Of a DNA stretch of 64,000 nucleotides, positions 17,501 to 26,468 are shown one piece after another. The DNA is from Pararoseomonas sp. SCSIO 73927 (GTDB lineage Bacteria > Pseudomonadota > Alphaproteobacteria > Acetobacterales > Acetobacteraceae). Position numbers and translations under genes: made by a program. The notes beneath the pieces were generated by a model that was given only the letters and a program-made list of their open reading frames with translations, was not told the DNA's origin and did no database searches. Each line of letters opens with the position of its first letter. The stretch's first letter is position 1. The DNA lies in contig NZ_CP146232.1 of NCBI RefSeq assembly GCF_037040815.1, forward strand, positions 558,001 to 622,000. The letters run 5' to 3'.

Positions 17501-18280
17501 TCAGAACAGGATCTCGACTGGGACATCCAGGATGTAGCCGATGCCGCGTTCCGTCCTGATCAGCCGGGAACCGGAGCGGTCGGCCTCGATCTTGCGCCTC
17601 AGCCTCAGCACCTGCACGTCGATGCTGCGATCTTGGACATCCTCGTGCGCCTTCGTCGTCCGGATGAGGTGGGCGCGTGAAAGGGGCCGGCGCGGGGCCT
17701 CGAGGAACGCTACTAGCAGCGCGTACTCCGTCTTCGTCAGCTCGACGACCTCGCCGGCCGGGTTCGTCAGGACCCTGGTGCAGCGGCGCAGCTCCCAGCC
17801 GTTGAACCGGTAGCCGCCGCGGGCCGTCACCGCGGCGGATTGGCGCCGCCCCACCTCCTGCCGGCGCAGGATGGCGTGGGCGCGCGCCAGGAGCTCGCGG
17901 GGGTTGAGCGGATCGCGGGAGAACTCGTCCGCGCCGAGCTCGAGCCCGAGGATGCGGTCCACCTCGTCCTGCTGCTGCCTCGTGGTGAGGATGACGGGAA
18001 CGTCGGAATGCGCGCGGATCCGCCGCAGGACGCCGAAGCCGTCGATCCGCCCCGCGCGCACGTCCAGGATGACAAGGCTGAACTGGCTGCGTTGCAGATG
18101 ATGCTGCACATCCCGGCCGGAGGACCCGACGGCGTGGCACTGGTGATCCGCCAGCTCGGCCAGGACCGCGTCGCGGGCCTCCCGGTCGTCATCGACCACG
18201 AGCACGCGCCCGAGGCGGCAGGGCCACTCCAAGGGCAATGCCCGGTTCACTGGCGGTGTGGCGATGGAAGGATCGATCAT
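17501..18280 (-). CDS. VirG-like response regulator with altered receiver (orphan)
   Basis: This 259-residue OmpR/VirG-type regulator has a receiver followed by a winged-helix DNA-binding domain (RGGYRFNGWELRRCTRVL, the EVVELTKTEYALLVAFLEA transactivation-loop region, then DVQDRSIDVQVLRLRRKIEAD and RTERGIGYILDVPVEILF). The acidic pocket (VVDDD, residues 28-32), the phospho-acceptor Asp73 and Thr100 are present. The conserved lysine, in ITKPFSP of a normal family member, is replaced: the motif reads SRDPLNP, with Asp123 in place of Lys. No histidine kinase is adjacent. It is a paralogue of the proteins at 30474-31226 and 34937-35710. A GTG one codon upstream is an alternative start; GGAGG lies about 12 bases before the ATG. 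Confidence 0.9.
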   Translation of the reverse strand: MIDPSIATPPVNRALPLEWPCRLGRVLVVDDDREARDAVLAELADHQCHAVGSSGRDVQHHLQRSQFSLVILDVRAGRIDGFGVLRRIRAHSDVPVILTTRQQQDEVDRILGLELGADEFSRDPLNPRELLARAHAILRRQEVGRRQSAAVTARGGYRFNGWELRRCTRVLTNPAGEVVELTKTEYALLVAFLEAPRRPLSRAHLIRTTKAHEDVQDRSIDVQVLRLRRKIEADRSGSRLIRTERGIGYILDVPVEILF

Positions 18281-18653
18281 CACTCGAGGAGCCTCCGATG
18301 CAGCGACTGGAAAGCACGGGGTTCCGGCACCGCGGCCGGTCGGCGATGGCTCTCTGGAAGAGCTGCGGATGCTGTCGCCGCCCGCCGCCGGCATCCGGTC
18401 AGCCCGAAGCGCCCGTACAGCCGCCCGCCGCCACGCGCCGACGGACCGACCCATCCGCTGCGCGCAGGATAGGGTGCCGTAGCTCAGGCGGCGGAGCGCG
18501 GGCCGGAACGCTCGCGCATGTCCCTGCCTCTGCTCAAAGCACCGAGGCCGGCGGGCACGCCGGCCTCGGTCTGCCACCGATCTCGCAGGAGAGCGGGCGA
18601 GGCCGAGGGGCAGTGTCCCCCCCGGCCCTGTTGCAGGCCCGGTGCCGGCAGGA
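18281..18653. other. Intergenic region with one strong hairpin
   Basis: No gene is supported in these 373 bp. They hold the upstream region of the VirG-like regulator and the hairpin at 18541-18570. A tRNA-like D-arm string near 18480 lacks an anticodon arm and a T arm and is not a tRNA. Confidence 0.6.
18541..18570 (-). terminator. Hairpin terminator downstream of the alpha/beta hydrolase
   Basis: Perfect 12-bp arms ACCGAGGCCGGC (18541-18552) and GCCGGCCTCGGT (18559-18570) enclose a 6-nt loop. On the minus strand a GCTTTG run follows. It lies about 85 bp past the hydrolase stop codon. Confidence 0.7.
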
Positions 18654-19445
18654 TCAGCGCGCGGCGCGGCCCGCGCCCTCGGCGGCGCGCACGATCACCT
18701 CGGCCACGGCCTTCGGCTTCGTCAGGAACACGACGTGGCTGCCATCCAGCTCCTCCGTCGTCGCGTTGATCCGGCGCGCCGTCTGGCGCAGCAGGCGGGG
18801 GTCGATCGCGCTGTCCTGCCTCGGCACGACGGCCCAGCTCGGCTTGGTGCGCCAGGCGGCATGGCTGAGCTTGCTGCCGAAGGCCGCCATGTTGATCGGC
18901 ACCTGCGAGTCCCGCATGAAGGCCGCGTCGGCATCGCTCGTGTCGGCGGCGAATCCGGCCTTGAACTTCTCCAGGTTCACGAAGCCGAACCCGTCGGCCT
19001 GCGTCTCGATGACGAAGACGGGCGGGGCGGGGATCTCGGCGAACTGGCCCCCGGTGGACTCGCCCGCATCCGGCGCCAGCGCCGCGACGTAGACGAGGCC
19101 GGCGACCTTCGGATGAACTCCCGCCTCGGTGATGACGCTGCCGCCGTAGGAGTGGCCGACGAGGACCGTCGGGCCGTCCTGCCTCTCCAAGACCCGGCGC
19201 GTGGCCGCGACATCGTCGGCCAGGGAGGTGAGCGGGTTCTGCACGATGCTGACGCGGTACCCGCGGGAGGTCAGCTCATCATAGACGCCGCGCCAGCCCG
19301 AGCCGTCCGCGAAGGCGCCGTGCACCAGCACGACGTTCCTGACGGGCTGGGGCGAAGTGGCCTGGTTCGCCGTCTGTGCCTGCGCGGCACCGGCCATGCC
19401 CACGGCGGTGCTGGCCGCGATGATGTCGCGTCGCGTGGTGGTCAT
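18654..19445 (-). CDS. Exported alpha/beta-fold hydrolase
   Basis: This 263-residue protein has a twin-arginine-type leader (TTTRRDIIAASTAVGMAGAAQAQ) and an alpha/beta-hydrolase fold. The oxyanion-hole region is NVVLVHGAFADGSGWRGVYDEL. The nucleophile elbow is VGHSYGG (Ser). An Asp is in the later VVPRQDSAIDP region and the catalytic His is in LDGSHVVFLTKP. The ATG at 19445 has GAAGGAAA upstream. A near-identical paralogue at 32204-32995 carries a stop codon in mid-gene, so this copy is the functional one. The substrate is unknown. The family includes exported esterase-like proteins related to salicylate-esterase/HNL-type enzymes. It is divergent from the NB-ARC regulator at 20069 across a 620-bp gap. 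Confidence 0.9.
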   Translation of the reverse strand: MTTTRRDIIAASTAVGMAGAAQAQTANQATSPQPVRNVVLVHGAFADGSGWRGVYDELTSRGYRVSIVQNPLTSLADDVAATRRVLERQDGPTVLVGHSYGGSVITEAGVHPKVAGLVYVAALAPDAGESTGGQFAEIPAPPVFVIETQADGFGFVNLEKFKAGFAADTSDADAAFMRDSQVPINMAAFGSKLSHAAWRTKPSWAVVPRQDSAIDPRLLRQTARRINATTEELDGSHVVFLTKPKAVAEVIVRAAEGAGRAAR

Positions 19446-20068
19446 CACTGGGTTTCCTTCTGGGTGGGCGGTGGGTTCAGGCCAGGGGCGGCGGCGGCCT
19501 CCGGGCCCGGACGAGACGGAGACGTCCCGGCACGATCCCGTCCATCAGGACGGGTCTGCACCGCTGGATCCTCTGCTCGGCACGCCCGCTGCCGGGCGCC
19601 TGCCGTCGCAAGGTCGCACCTCAGCGCCGCAACGTCCTGGTGATGGCGCCGAAAACATCCAAATTCTCCAGGTGCCCGGGATGCCTCAGGCCCATTCCCA
19701 TGTGACATTCCCATGATGGCATGGGCCGTCACGGCCAGCAGGTCGAGCGCCCTCGCCCTGCCATGGTTCGGCGTGGCGTAACGCCGCAGCCCGCCACCGT
19801 GCCATGGTCGGGCGCATGGCCGAGGCGGCGGTCACCCGGCCTCGCGGGAACGGTGCTCCCGGTCAGCAGCATGTCGCCGATCCCGTCCCCTTGACCGTTC
19901 CGCCCTCTTCGGCTTTGCCGGCCGTCGCATGGAGGAATTGCCGGTCGCACACGACGGCACACGACGGCCCAGGTTCGGACCAGTGTCGTTGTTCCTCCCT
20001 CGGATTGATGGCTGCCGCCACTTGGCGCGGCGAGTGAAGGATTGTGAATCTTTCCAAATGGGGTCGAA
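19446..20068. other. Long divergent intergenic region
   Basis: No gene is supported in these 623 bp between the leftward hydrolase and the rightward regulator. They contain a duplicated CATTCCCATG element near 19693-19715 framed by GGCCCAT/ATGGGCC arms. A tandem GCACACGACG pair lies near 19947-19966. The last 60 bp are AT-richer and probably hold the promoter of the regulator. Confidence 0.5.
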
Positions 20069-22675
20069 ATGGCCAAGACCGTGAAAGCCTTCGCCTTCGG
20101 CCCCTACCGCCTCGTCCCGGACCGCCGCGCCCTCGTGGCCGAGGGGAGGGAGGTGCCGATTCGCGGGCGGGCCTTCGACCTCCTCCTCGCCCTGGTGGAA
20201 CGGCGGGACCGCGTCGTCTCCAAGGATGAGCTGATGGACCTGGTCTGGCCTGGCCGCGTCGTGGAGGAGGGTAATATCACCGTCCATGTCGCGGGCCTGC
20301 GCAGGCTTCTCGGCAGCGGCATCATCGCGACCCTGTCCGGGCGGGGGTACCGCTTCGTCGCACCCGTCGCCGAGGTGCCGGCCGAGGATGGGCAGCAGCC
20401 CCGCCCCGTCCCCTCCCGCCCGTCGCCGGTGCAGCCGGGGGTGCGATCCGGGGCGGAGACGCCGGCGCCGGCGGGCGCCACTCCCTGGCCGGGGGACCTG
20501 CCCCGCCCGCTGACGAAGCTCATCGGCCGCGACGGCGACCTCGACCGGATGGTGTCCGCACTCCACGACTCCCGGCTCGTCACGGTCGTGGGGGCCGGCG
20601 GCGTGGGCAAGACGCGGCTCGCCCTTGCCGTCGCCGACCGCATCCGGCGCTGCCACCCTGACGGGAACTGGCTCGCGGATCTCGGGCCGGTGGAGGATCA
20701 CCGCCTCGTCGCCGCCACCATCGCCGCCGCGCTCGGCGTCGATGTCGGCGGCGGCGACGCGCTCCGCGTCGTGCTCGCCGCCCTGGCCGGCCGGCGCGGG
20801 CTGCTGGTGCTCGACAGCTGCGAGCACCTGCTGCGCGCCGCCGCCGATGCCGCCGAGGCGATCCTGCGGGGCTGCCCCGGCATCGTGATCCTGGCGACCA
20901 GCCGCGAGCCGCTTCGCGCCGAGGGCGAGCGGCTGCACCGGCTGCAGCCCCTGGGCGCGGCGCCGCCCGAGCTCGCGGTCACCGCCGCGCGGCTGGCGGA
21001 CTACCCGGCCAGCGAGCTCTTCGTCGAGCGCGCCCGCGCGGCGCTCGGCGACTTCGCGCCGGGCGATGCCGATGCGGGCGAGATCACCAGGATCTGCCAG
21101 CGCCTGGACGGTATTCCGCTCGCCATCGAGCTCGCCGCCCCGGCGCTGCAGGCCATGACCCTGGCGGAACTGCGCGAGAGGCTGGAGCGCCACTTCGAGC
21201 TGCTCACCGCGGGGCGGCGGACGGCGCTGGCCCGGCAGCAGACGCTCAGGGCCACGATCGGCTGGAGCCTCGACCTGCTCGAGCCGCTGGAGCGCGCGCT
21301 CCTGCTGCGGCTCTCCGTCTTCGCCGGCACCTGGACCGCGGGCTCCGCCGCCTTCGTGGCAGAGTGCGCCGCCGGGGAGGACGCCGTCTGCGGCCTGATC
21401 GCCGCGCTGGTGGACAAGTCGCTGGTCCAGGCGGATCTGACAGGGGTGCAGGCGCGCTACCGCCTGCTGGACTCGACGCGCTACTACGCCGCCGAGCGCC
21501 TCTCCGCCACCGAACTGGCCGAGGCGCGGCGCAGCCTGGGGCAGTGGCTGGTGAAAGCCTATGAACGGGCCGAGGCGGACTGGCCGTTCATGCCCGACGA
21601 GGAATGGTTCGCGCTCTACGCGCCGGAGCTCGAGAACCTGCGGGCGGGCCTCGCCTGGGCCTTCGGGCCGGACGGGGACGAGCGGCTGGGCGTCGAGCTG
21701 GCGAGCCTGACCGAGCACGTCTGGGGCGAGCTGTCGCTGACGGGCGAGCTGCGCGACTGGTTCGACCTGGCGATCTCCCGGATCGACGGAACGACCCCGC
21801 CCGAGGTGGCGGGCCGGCTCTGGCTCGGCCGCTGCGGATGGGTCGCTCCCCGGGGCGCCCAGGCGCTCCACGCCGCGCAGCAGGCAACCGCGCTGTTCCG
21901 CGCCAGCGGGCACCGCCTCGACCTCGGGCGTGCGCTGTGGCGGCAGGCCTGGCAGCACATCGTGGCAGGGCGCCTCCCCGAGGCCTGGCCCCTGCTCGGC
22001 GAGGCGGAAGGCGTGCTCCGCGAGCGGCGGGAGAGCAAGGCCCTCATATCCCTCCTCCGGGTCAGGGCCGTGGCCCACCTGCGCGACGGCCAGCCCGCCG
22101 CGGCCCAGGCCGACCTGGAGGAGGCGCTCCTCATCGCGCAGCGCCTTCGCAGCCCGCGCGACGTCGCCCTGACGCTGGGCAGCATCGCCGAGCTCCACTG
22201 CGCGGCGGGCCGGATGGAGGAGGCCATCGCGGTCGCGCAGAGTGCGCCGGCCTCGCTCGGGCCGGCACAGGCCCGCTCCGCTTGGGTGCAGCACATCGCC
22301 GGGGCCGTCGCGTCCTACCTCCTGGTCGTGGGCGACATCGCCCGCGCGCGCCCGATCGTCGCGGAGCGGCTGGCGGCCGCGCGGATCATGCGGCTGCCGC
22401 ACGAGGTGGCCGCGAACCTCGAGAGGCTGGCCCTGATCGCGGCGGTTGAGGGCGACCTGACCACGGCAGGGCGGCTCTACGGCCATGTCCGGTCCGGCCA
22501 TGCGCGGTCGGGCACCGTGCGCAGCATCGGCTCGCAGGCGGTCCACGACCGGTTGCTCGCGGTGCTGCGCGCGCGCCTGAGCCCGGAGGCGATCGAGCGG
22601 CTCGCGGCGCAGGGCGCTGCCCTCGGGGAGGAGGAGATGATGGCCGAGGCCTCCGCCCTCGGGTCGGCCCCGTGA
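20069..22675 (+). CDS. Winged-helix / NB-ARC-type ATPase / TPR transcriptional regulator
   Basis: This 868-residue protein of the predicted ATPase-regulator type (COG3903-like) has three parts. Residues 1-105 form an OmpR-type winged helix without a receiver (FGPYRLVPDRRAL, then RGRAFDLLLALVERRDRVVSKDELMDLVWPGRVVEEGNITVHVAGLRRLLG). Next, a P-loop ATPase carries Walker A GAGGVGKTRLA, Walker B GLLVLDSCEHL, a sensor motif ATSREPLR and GIPLAIELAA. From about residue 520 to the end lies a helical TPR-like repeat region. Such proteins are thought to sense a ligand through the repeats and use nucleotide exchange as a switch; this is known only for related STAND proteins. It may control the divergent hydrolase gene or itself. 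Confidence 0.88.
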   Translation: MAKTVKAFAFGPYRLVPDRRALVAEGREVPIRGRAFDLLLALVERRDRVVSKDELMDLVWPGRVVEEGNITVHVAGLRRLLGSGIIATLSGRGYRFVAPVAEVPAEDGQQPRPVPSRPSPVQPGVRSGAETPAPAGATPWPGDLPRPLTKLIGRDGDLDRMVSALHDSRLVTVVGAGGVGKTRLALAVADRIRRCHPDGNWLADLGPVEDHRLVAATIAAALGVDVGGGDALRVVLAALAGRRGLLVLDSCEHLLRAAADAAEAILRGCPGIVILATSREPLRAEGERLHRLQPLGAAPPELAVTAARLADYPASELFVERARAALGDFAPGDADAGEITRICQRLDGIPLAIELAAPALQAMTLAELRERLERHFELLTAGRRTALARQQTLRATIGWSLDLLEPLERALLLRLSVFAGTWTAGSAAFVAECAAGEDAVCGLIAALVDKSLVQADLTGVQARYRLLDSTRYYAAERLSATELAEARRSLGQWLVKAYERAEADWPFMPDEEWFALYAPELENLRAGLAWAFGPDGDERLGVELASLTEHVWGELSLTGELRDWFDLAISRIDGTTPPEVAGRLWLGRCGWVAPRGAQALHAAQQATALFRASGHRLDLGRALWRQAWQHIVAGRLPEAWPLLGEAEGVLRERRESKALISLLRVRAVAHLRDGQPAAAQADLEEALLIAQRLRSPRDVALTLGSIAELHCAAGRMEEAIAVAQSAPASLGPAQARSAWVQHIAGAVASYLLVVGDIARARPIVAERLAAARIMRLPHEVAANLERLALIAAVEGDLTTAGRLYGHVRSGHARSGTVRSIGSQAVHDRLLAVLRARLSPEAIERLAAQGAALGEEEMMAEASALGSAP

Positions 22676-22743
22676 TGCTGCGCCCCGCTCACGGCACAGG
22701 ATATCGCGCGTGGGCCGGCAGCGCGGGCGCGGGGCGCCGGCGC

Positions 22744-23958
22744 TTACCAGACGACCGGCAGATGGTCCAAGCGACGGATGCCCATGTGCCCCTGCACCCG
22801 GGCCGGTGGGCCAGCCAGGCGCAACCCCGGCAGTCGTGAGGTCAGCGCGGAGAGGCTCTCCTCCAGCTCGGCCCGGGCCAGCGCCTCGCCGAGGCACCGA
22901 TGGGGACCGCCGCCGAACACCATGTGCGGCCGGCGCTGGTCGGCGCGGTGCATGTCGAACAGATCGGGCCGGTCGTAGACCGCCTCGTCGCGGAGCGCCG
23001 AGAGCGTGGACAGCGTGAGGTACTGGCCCGCCGGGATGACCGTGCCGCCGAGGACGACCTCCTCCAGCGTCACGCGGCCGACGGAGGCGACGCTCGGCTC
23101 GTACCGCAACCCCTCGGCAACCGCGCTGCGGACCAGGCCCGGCTCGGCGCACAGGGCGTCCCACTGGGCCCGGTGCAGCAGCAGCAGCGAGACCTGCGAC
23201 GCCATGGCGACGCGGGTCGTGTCCGTCCCGCCGATGATCAGGGTCACGATCTGCACGATGACCTCGACAGGTGTCAGCTCGCCCCTCTCCGCCGCGGCGG
23301 CGAGAAGGCCGGACAGGACATCGTTCCGGCCGACACCCCGGCCACCCGCCACCAGGACCGCCACGTACTCGTAGAGCGCGCGGGCGTCGTCCTTGATGCC
23401 CTCGAGCTCGTCCGGCCGGAAGGTGAAGCTCAGGAAGCGCGAGACGCTGTACACCAGACGGGTGAAGTACGGGATGTCCCCCTCGGGGAGCCCGAGCATG
23501 CGGCTGATCACCCGCGCCGGAAGGAGCGCCGCGAAACCCGGCACGAGGTCCGCGCCTCGCTCACCCCTCCACCTGTCGATCAGCGCCTCCGCCTCGCTCC
23601 TGATGACCGGGCGAAGGGCCGTGACGAGCGAGGCGGCGAAGGTCCTGGTGAACGGGGCACGGCGGCGGCGATGCTCGGGACCGTTCGAGGTCACCATGCC
23701 GTTGAGGAAGATGTCGAACAGCGCCCCGTCCGCCACGCCCCGCTGCCGCGGCAACTCGACCTCCGTCTGCCGGACGCGGCTGTCACCCATCAGTCCTTCC
23801 ACATCGGCCGCGCGCAGCACGATCAGGCCTCCCCCCTCGCGCGCGATGACCGGCGTTACCGGGCGGTACCGGCCGAACACTCCGTGGGGGTCGGCCTCGA
23901 GTTCGCGGACCGACAGGGTGGGAATGCTCCCGACCGGGCTGACTTGGTTCGTGTCCAT
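22744..23958 (-). CDS. Cytochrome P450
   Basis: This 404-residue soluble bacterial P450 monooxygenase has the I-helix oxygen-activation motif IIGGTDTT, the K-helix ExxR in EGLRYEP and the heme-binding loop FGGGPHRCLGEALA with its Cys thiolate. Family length and all core motifs are complete, and no membrane anchor is present. The ATG at 23958 (MDTNQVSP) is preferred over a 95-codon longer frame with no homology. No ferredoxin or ferredoxin reductase gene is adjacent, so electrons must come from elsewhere. It is convergent with the NB-ARC regulator. The substrate is unknown. Confidence 0.93.
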   Translation of the reverse strand: MDTNQVSPVGSIPTLSVRELEADPHGVFGRYRPVTPVIAREGGGLIVLRAADVEGLMGDSRVRQTEVELPRQRGVADGALFDIFLNGMVTSNGPEHRRRRAPFTRTFAASLVTALRPVIRSEAEALIDRWRGERGADLVPGFAALLPARVISRMLGLPEGDIPYFTRLVYSVSRFLSFTFRPDELEGIKDDARALYEYVAVLVAGGRGVGRNDVLSGLLAAAAERGELTPVEVIVQIVTLIIGGTDTTRVAMASQVSLLLLHRAQWDALCAEPGLVRSAVAEGLRYEPSVASVGRVTLEEVVLGGTVIPAGQYLTLSTLSALRDEAVYDRPDLFDMHRADQRRPHMVFGGGPHRCLGEALARAELEESLSALTSRLPGLRLAGPPARVQGHMGIRRLDHLPVVW

Positions 23959-24122
23959 CGTGCTCTCACATCCATGCGCGAGGTGGCACGACAGCAAAGG
24001 TCCATGCCGTCTCGTGCCATCCGATTTTAGGAGATGCGTTCGTCGGTCGCCGCCGCTGGACGCTCCAGGCGAGGGCGGTAGATGGCAGGCGCCCCCGACC
24101 GTCGCCCCTCGCCCGAGCGGGC

Positions 24123-24317
24123 CTACGATCCCCGGCTGTTCAGGCCGTGATCGGCGCGGTGGTCCCCGACGCCTCTCGGCGCGGCACGCCCGTTCGCCGT
24201 CCCGGGGACGCTTGCCGTCGCTGCATCCGGAGCGCGATGCCACGCCGCGATGGCAAGCGGGGCCGCGCTGACGATAAGGGCCGTGACGAGGGTCAGGGGC
24301 ATCGACACTTCGCCCAC
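24123..24317 (-). CDS. Possible small single-pass membrane protein
   Basis: This short frame starts at GTG 24317, eight bases after an AAGGAG ribosome-binding sequence. It encodes MGEVSMPLTLVTALIVSAAPLAIAA and then a polar tail of about 40 residues. The hydrophobic N-terminus could be a membrane anchor. No family is recognised. It lies upstream of the P450 gene on the same strand, with a 164-bp gap. Coding status rests mainly on the ribosome-binding site, so confidence is low. Confidence 0.35.
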   Translation of the reverse strand: MGEVSMPLTLVTALIVSAAPLAIAAWHRAPDAATASVPGTANGRAAPRGVGDHRADHGLNSRGS

Positions 24318-24594
24318 GGGCAGATCTCCTTCGACATCACGGCGTGGCAAGGCTGCCGTAGCCGCTGTCAGAAGGTGTCGCCGCGTTGGCAAACCTTCCA
24401 ATGCGCATGGGATATGCTCTGCATTTCCATCGAACATGCGGCGAGGACCAGCCGGATCCGGGTGGAACAGCGTAGCCCCCTTCCCGGCCGGTGATCCGGC
24501 CGAAGCCGTTTCCTCGGCCCGCCGGAACAGGGCCGCCAGACGGAGCTGAACGCCTCCCTCTCTCGGCAGCCTCGGCGCGTCCCGCCGGGCCGTC

Positions 24595-24987
24595 CTACCC
24601 CAACGGGGGCGGGCGGACCCCAGGAGGTGCGTCCTCCGCCCAGGCAAGCAGCGCGTCCAGCGCCGGGCACAGGGACTGTCCCCACTCGGTCAGGCAGTAC
24701 TCCACCTTCGGCGGCACCTGATGGTGGACGATGCGCGCGACGACGCCGTCGGCTTCGAGCTGACGCAGCTGCTGGATCAGCATCTTCTGCGATACGCCGG
24801 GAATGGCCCTCTCCAGATCGGAGAAGCGCCGCACCTGTCCGCCGAAGAGCTGGAACAGGATCACCAGCTTCCAGCGCCCCTCCAGCACCCGGATCACGCC
24901 CTGGACGCCCTGGGCGGCGGTTTCCGGGGTGTAGGACACCGCCCGGTCCCGCGGTGGGTAGGTTACCGTGCCGTCCGCTCTCGCCAT
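24595..24987 (-). CDS. HxlR-family transcriptional regulator
   Basis: This 130-residue winged-helix regulator has the core VIRVLEGRWKLVILFQLFGGQVRRFSDLERAIPGVSQKMLIQQLRQLEADGVVARIVHHQVPPKVEYCLTEWGQSLCPALDALLAWAED, the full HxlR signature. Relatives respond to electrophiles or disulfide stress through cysteines. Two Cys residues are present, in EYCLTEWG and SLCPA, but neither is in the usual N-terminal redox position. It starts with ATG at 24987. It is on the same strand as benE upstream and may regulate a neighbouring oxidoreductase; none is directly adjacent. Confidence 0.9.
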   Translation of the reverse strand: MARADGTVTYPPRDRAVSYTPETAAQGVQGVIRVLEGRWKLVILFQLFGGQVRRFSDLERAIPGVSQKMLIQQLRQLEADGVVARIVHHQVPPKVEYCLTEWGQSLCPALDALLAWAEDAPPGVRPPPLG

Positions 24988-25121
24988 CCGCGCAGACTAG
25001 AAACGGCTCGCCGGCGGCGCAACGCCATGCCCGAAGAAGGGCGATGGCCCGAAGGAAGGGGGCGAGGCCCGCTGGTTCCACTCAAATTCCGCCAAGCGCC
25101 ACGATGGCCGGCACCGGCAGG

Positions 25122-26339
25122 CTATGGGGTGGTCCGAGTCCCGGACCCGCCCACCGGCGCAGCTGTCGCGGGCGACCTCCGCTTCAGCAGGGCGCCAGCG
25201 GCCAGTGCAGCGAAGCCGGCCACCAGCCCCCAGAACGCGGCCCCCAATCCAAAGAGCGACAGACCTGAACTGGTCGCGAGAAAGGTGAGGATCGCCGGAT
25301 CGCGGTCCTCCCCCGGCGCCACCATGGCCTCGATCGCGCCCGTGAGCGCGGGGATGAGGGCCAGGCCCGTGAGCACCGCGACGATCTCGTGCGGCAGCGC
25401 CAGGAAGAACCGCACCAGCACGGGCGAGAAGACCGCCAGCAGCAGGTAGAACCCCGCGTAGAGGACGCCCACGGTCCATCGCGCCGCCGAGTCGGGATGC
25501 GCGTCCCGCCCCGTGCAGATCGCCGCCGTGATGGCGGCAAGGTTGACCCCGTGGGCCCCGAAGGGCGCCGCCAGCAGCGTGGCCAGGCCGGTCCCCATCA
25601 GCAACGGCCCGGGCTTCGGGGCGTAGCCGGCGGCCCGCAGCACCACCAGCCCGGGCAGGTTCTGCGAGGCGAGCGTCACCAGGAAGAGCGGCAGGCCGAG
25701 GCTGAGGACCGCCTGCCCGTCGAAGGCGGGCGCGGTCGCCAGAAGGGTGCCGAGCGTCGCGCCCGGGGGAAGCGACGCCACGTCGCCGCGCAGCACCGCG
25801 ATCAGCATGCCGGCCGCCAGCACGAGCAGGAGGGCGTGCAACGGGACGCGCCGGCGCGCCGCGACGAAGACGGCGACGAGCGCGGCCACCAGCAGCGGAT
25901 GGGTCGCCCCCAGCCTGAAGAGCTGCAGGCAGAAGGGCAGGAGCACGCCGGCCAGCATGGCCGAGGCGATGGTGGCCGGGATCCGCTCCGCCCAACGCCC
26001 CAGCGCGGGCACGGCGCCGACCGCGATCATCATGAGCGCCGCCGATAGGAACACGCCGACCGCGACGGGCCAGGACAGGCCCGGTGTCGAGGCCGCCAGC
26101 AGCGCCGCCCCGGGGGTGGACCAGGCCAGGACGATCGGCATGCGCGACCGGAAGGACAGCACCGCGCCGGCCGTTGCAATGGCGAGGCAGAGGGCGGTCA
26201 CGGCCGAGGCTGTCTGCTCCGTGGAAGCGCCCAGCACCCGCATGGCCTGGACGACGAGCACGACGGTGCCGCCAAATCCCACAAGGGCCGCGATCAGCGC
26301 CGAGGACCATGCCGGGATGGGGGGAAGGCTGCGCAGCAT
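25122..26339 (-). CDS. benE: BenE-type benzoate/proton symporter
   Basis: This 405-residue inner-membrane transporter of the BenE family, related to the nucleobase/sulfate-like transporter fold, has about 12 hydrophobic segments. The family motifs ALIAALVGFGGTVVLVVQAMRVLGAS, STPGAALLAAS and FGAHGVNLAAITAAICTGRDAHPD are present. The ATG at 26339 has GAGGAGA at ideal distance; an ATG 24 codons upstream lacks one. It is divergent from an OhrR-like regulator gene across 129 bp, so that regulator may control it. No benzoate catabolic genes (ben or cat) are in the window, so the physiological substrate may be another aromatic acid. Confidence 0.88.
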   Translation of the reverse strand: MLRSLPPIPAWSSALIAALVGFGGTVVLVVQAMRVLGASTEQTASAVTALCLAIATAGAVLSFRSRMPIVLAWSTPGAALLAASTPGLSWPVAVGVFLSAALMMIAVGAVPALGRWAERIPATIASAMLAGVLLPFCLQLFRLGATHPLLVAALVAVFVAARRRVPLHALLLVLAAGMLIAVLRGDVASLPPGATLGTLLATAPAFDGQAVLSLGLPLFLVTLASQNLPGLVVLRAAGYAPKPGPLLMGTGLATLLAAPFGAHGVNLAAITAAICTGRDAHPDSAARWTVGVLYAGFYLLLAVFSPVLVRFFLALPHEIVAVLTGLALIPALTGAIEAMVAPGEDRDPAILTFLATSSGLSLFGLGAAFWGLVAGFAALAAGALLKRRSPATAAPVGGSGTRTTP

Positions 26340-26407
26340 GAAATCTCCTCGGCCGCCCATCGCGAGCGCGACGATACCCCTACCGGTGGAACCGGCCTTC
26401 CCAGGAG

Positions 26408-26428
26408 ACAATTATCACGATATTGTTT
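26408..26428. promoter_or_regulatory. AT-rich operator-like motif between benE and the OhrR-like gene
   Basis: On the minus strand this reads AAACAATATCGTGATAAT followed by TGT. The same 18 bases recur at 32103-32120. It is an imperfect dyad lying 41 bp before the MarR-type start codon, so it is a strong candidate for autoregulation. Confidence 0.6.
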
Positions 26429-26468
26429 GCGGGCACGGAAGGCCCATATGAGGACAAAGGAGCCTGCC

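Noticed and set aside
18478..18530. A tRNA-like GTAGCTCAG...GAGCGC string
   Set aside because: No anticodon stem, T arm or acceptor pairing can be drawn around it.
19832..23164. A 1110-codon open frame antisense to the NB-ARC regulator
   Set aside because: Low-complexity Arg/Gln/Gly sequence without domains. The plus strand has a clear multidomain protein.
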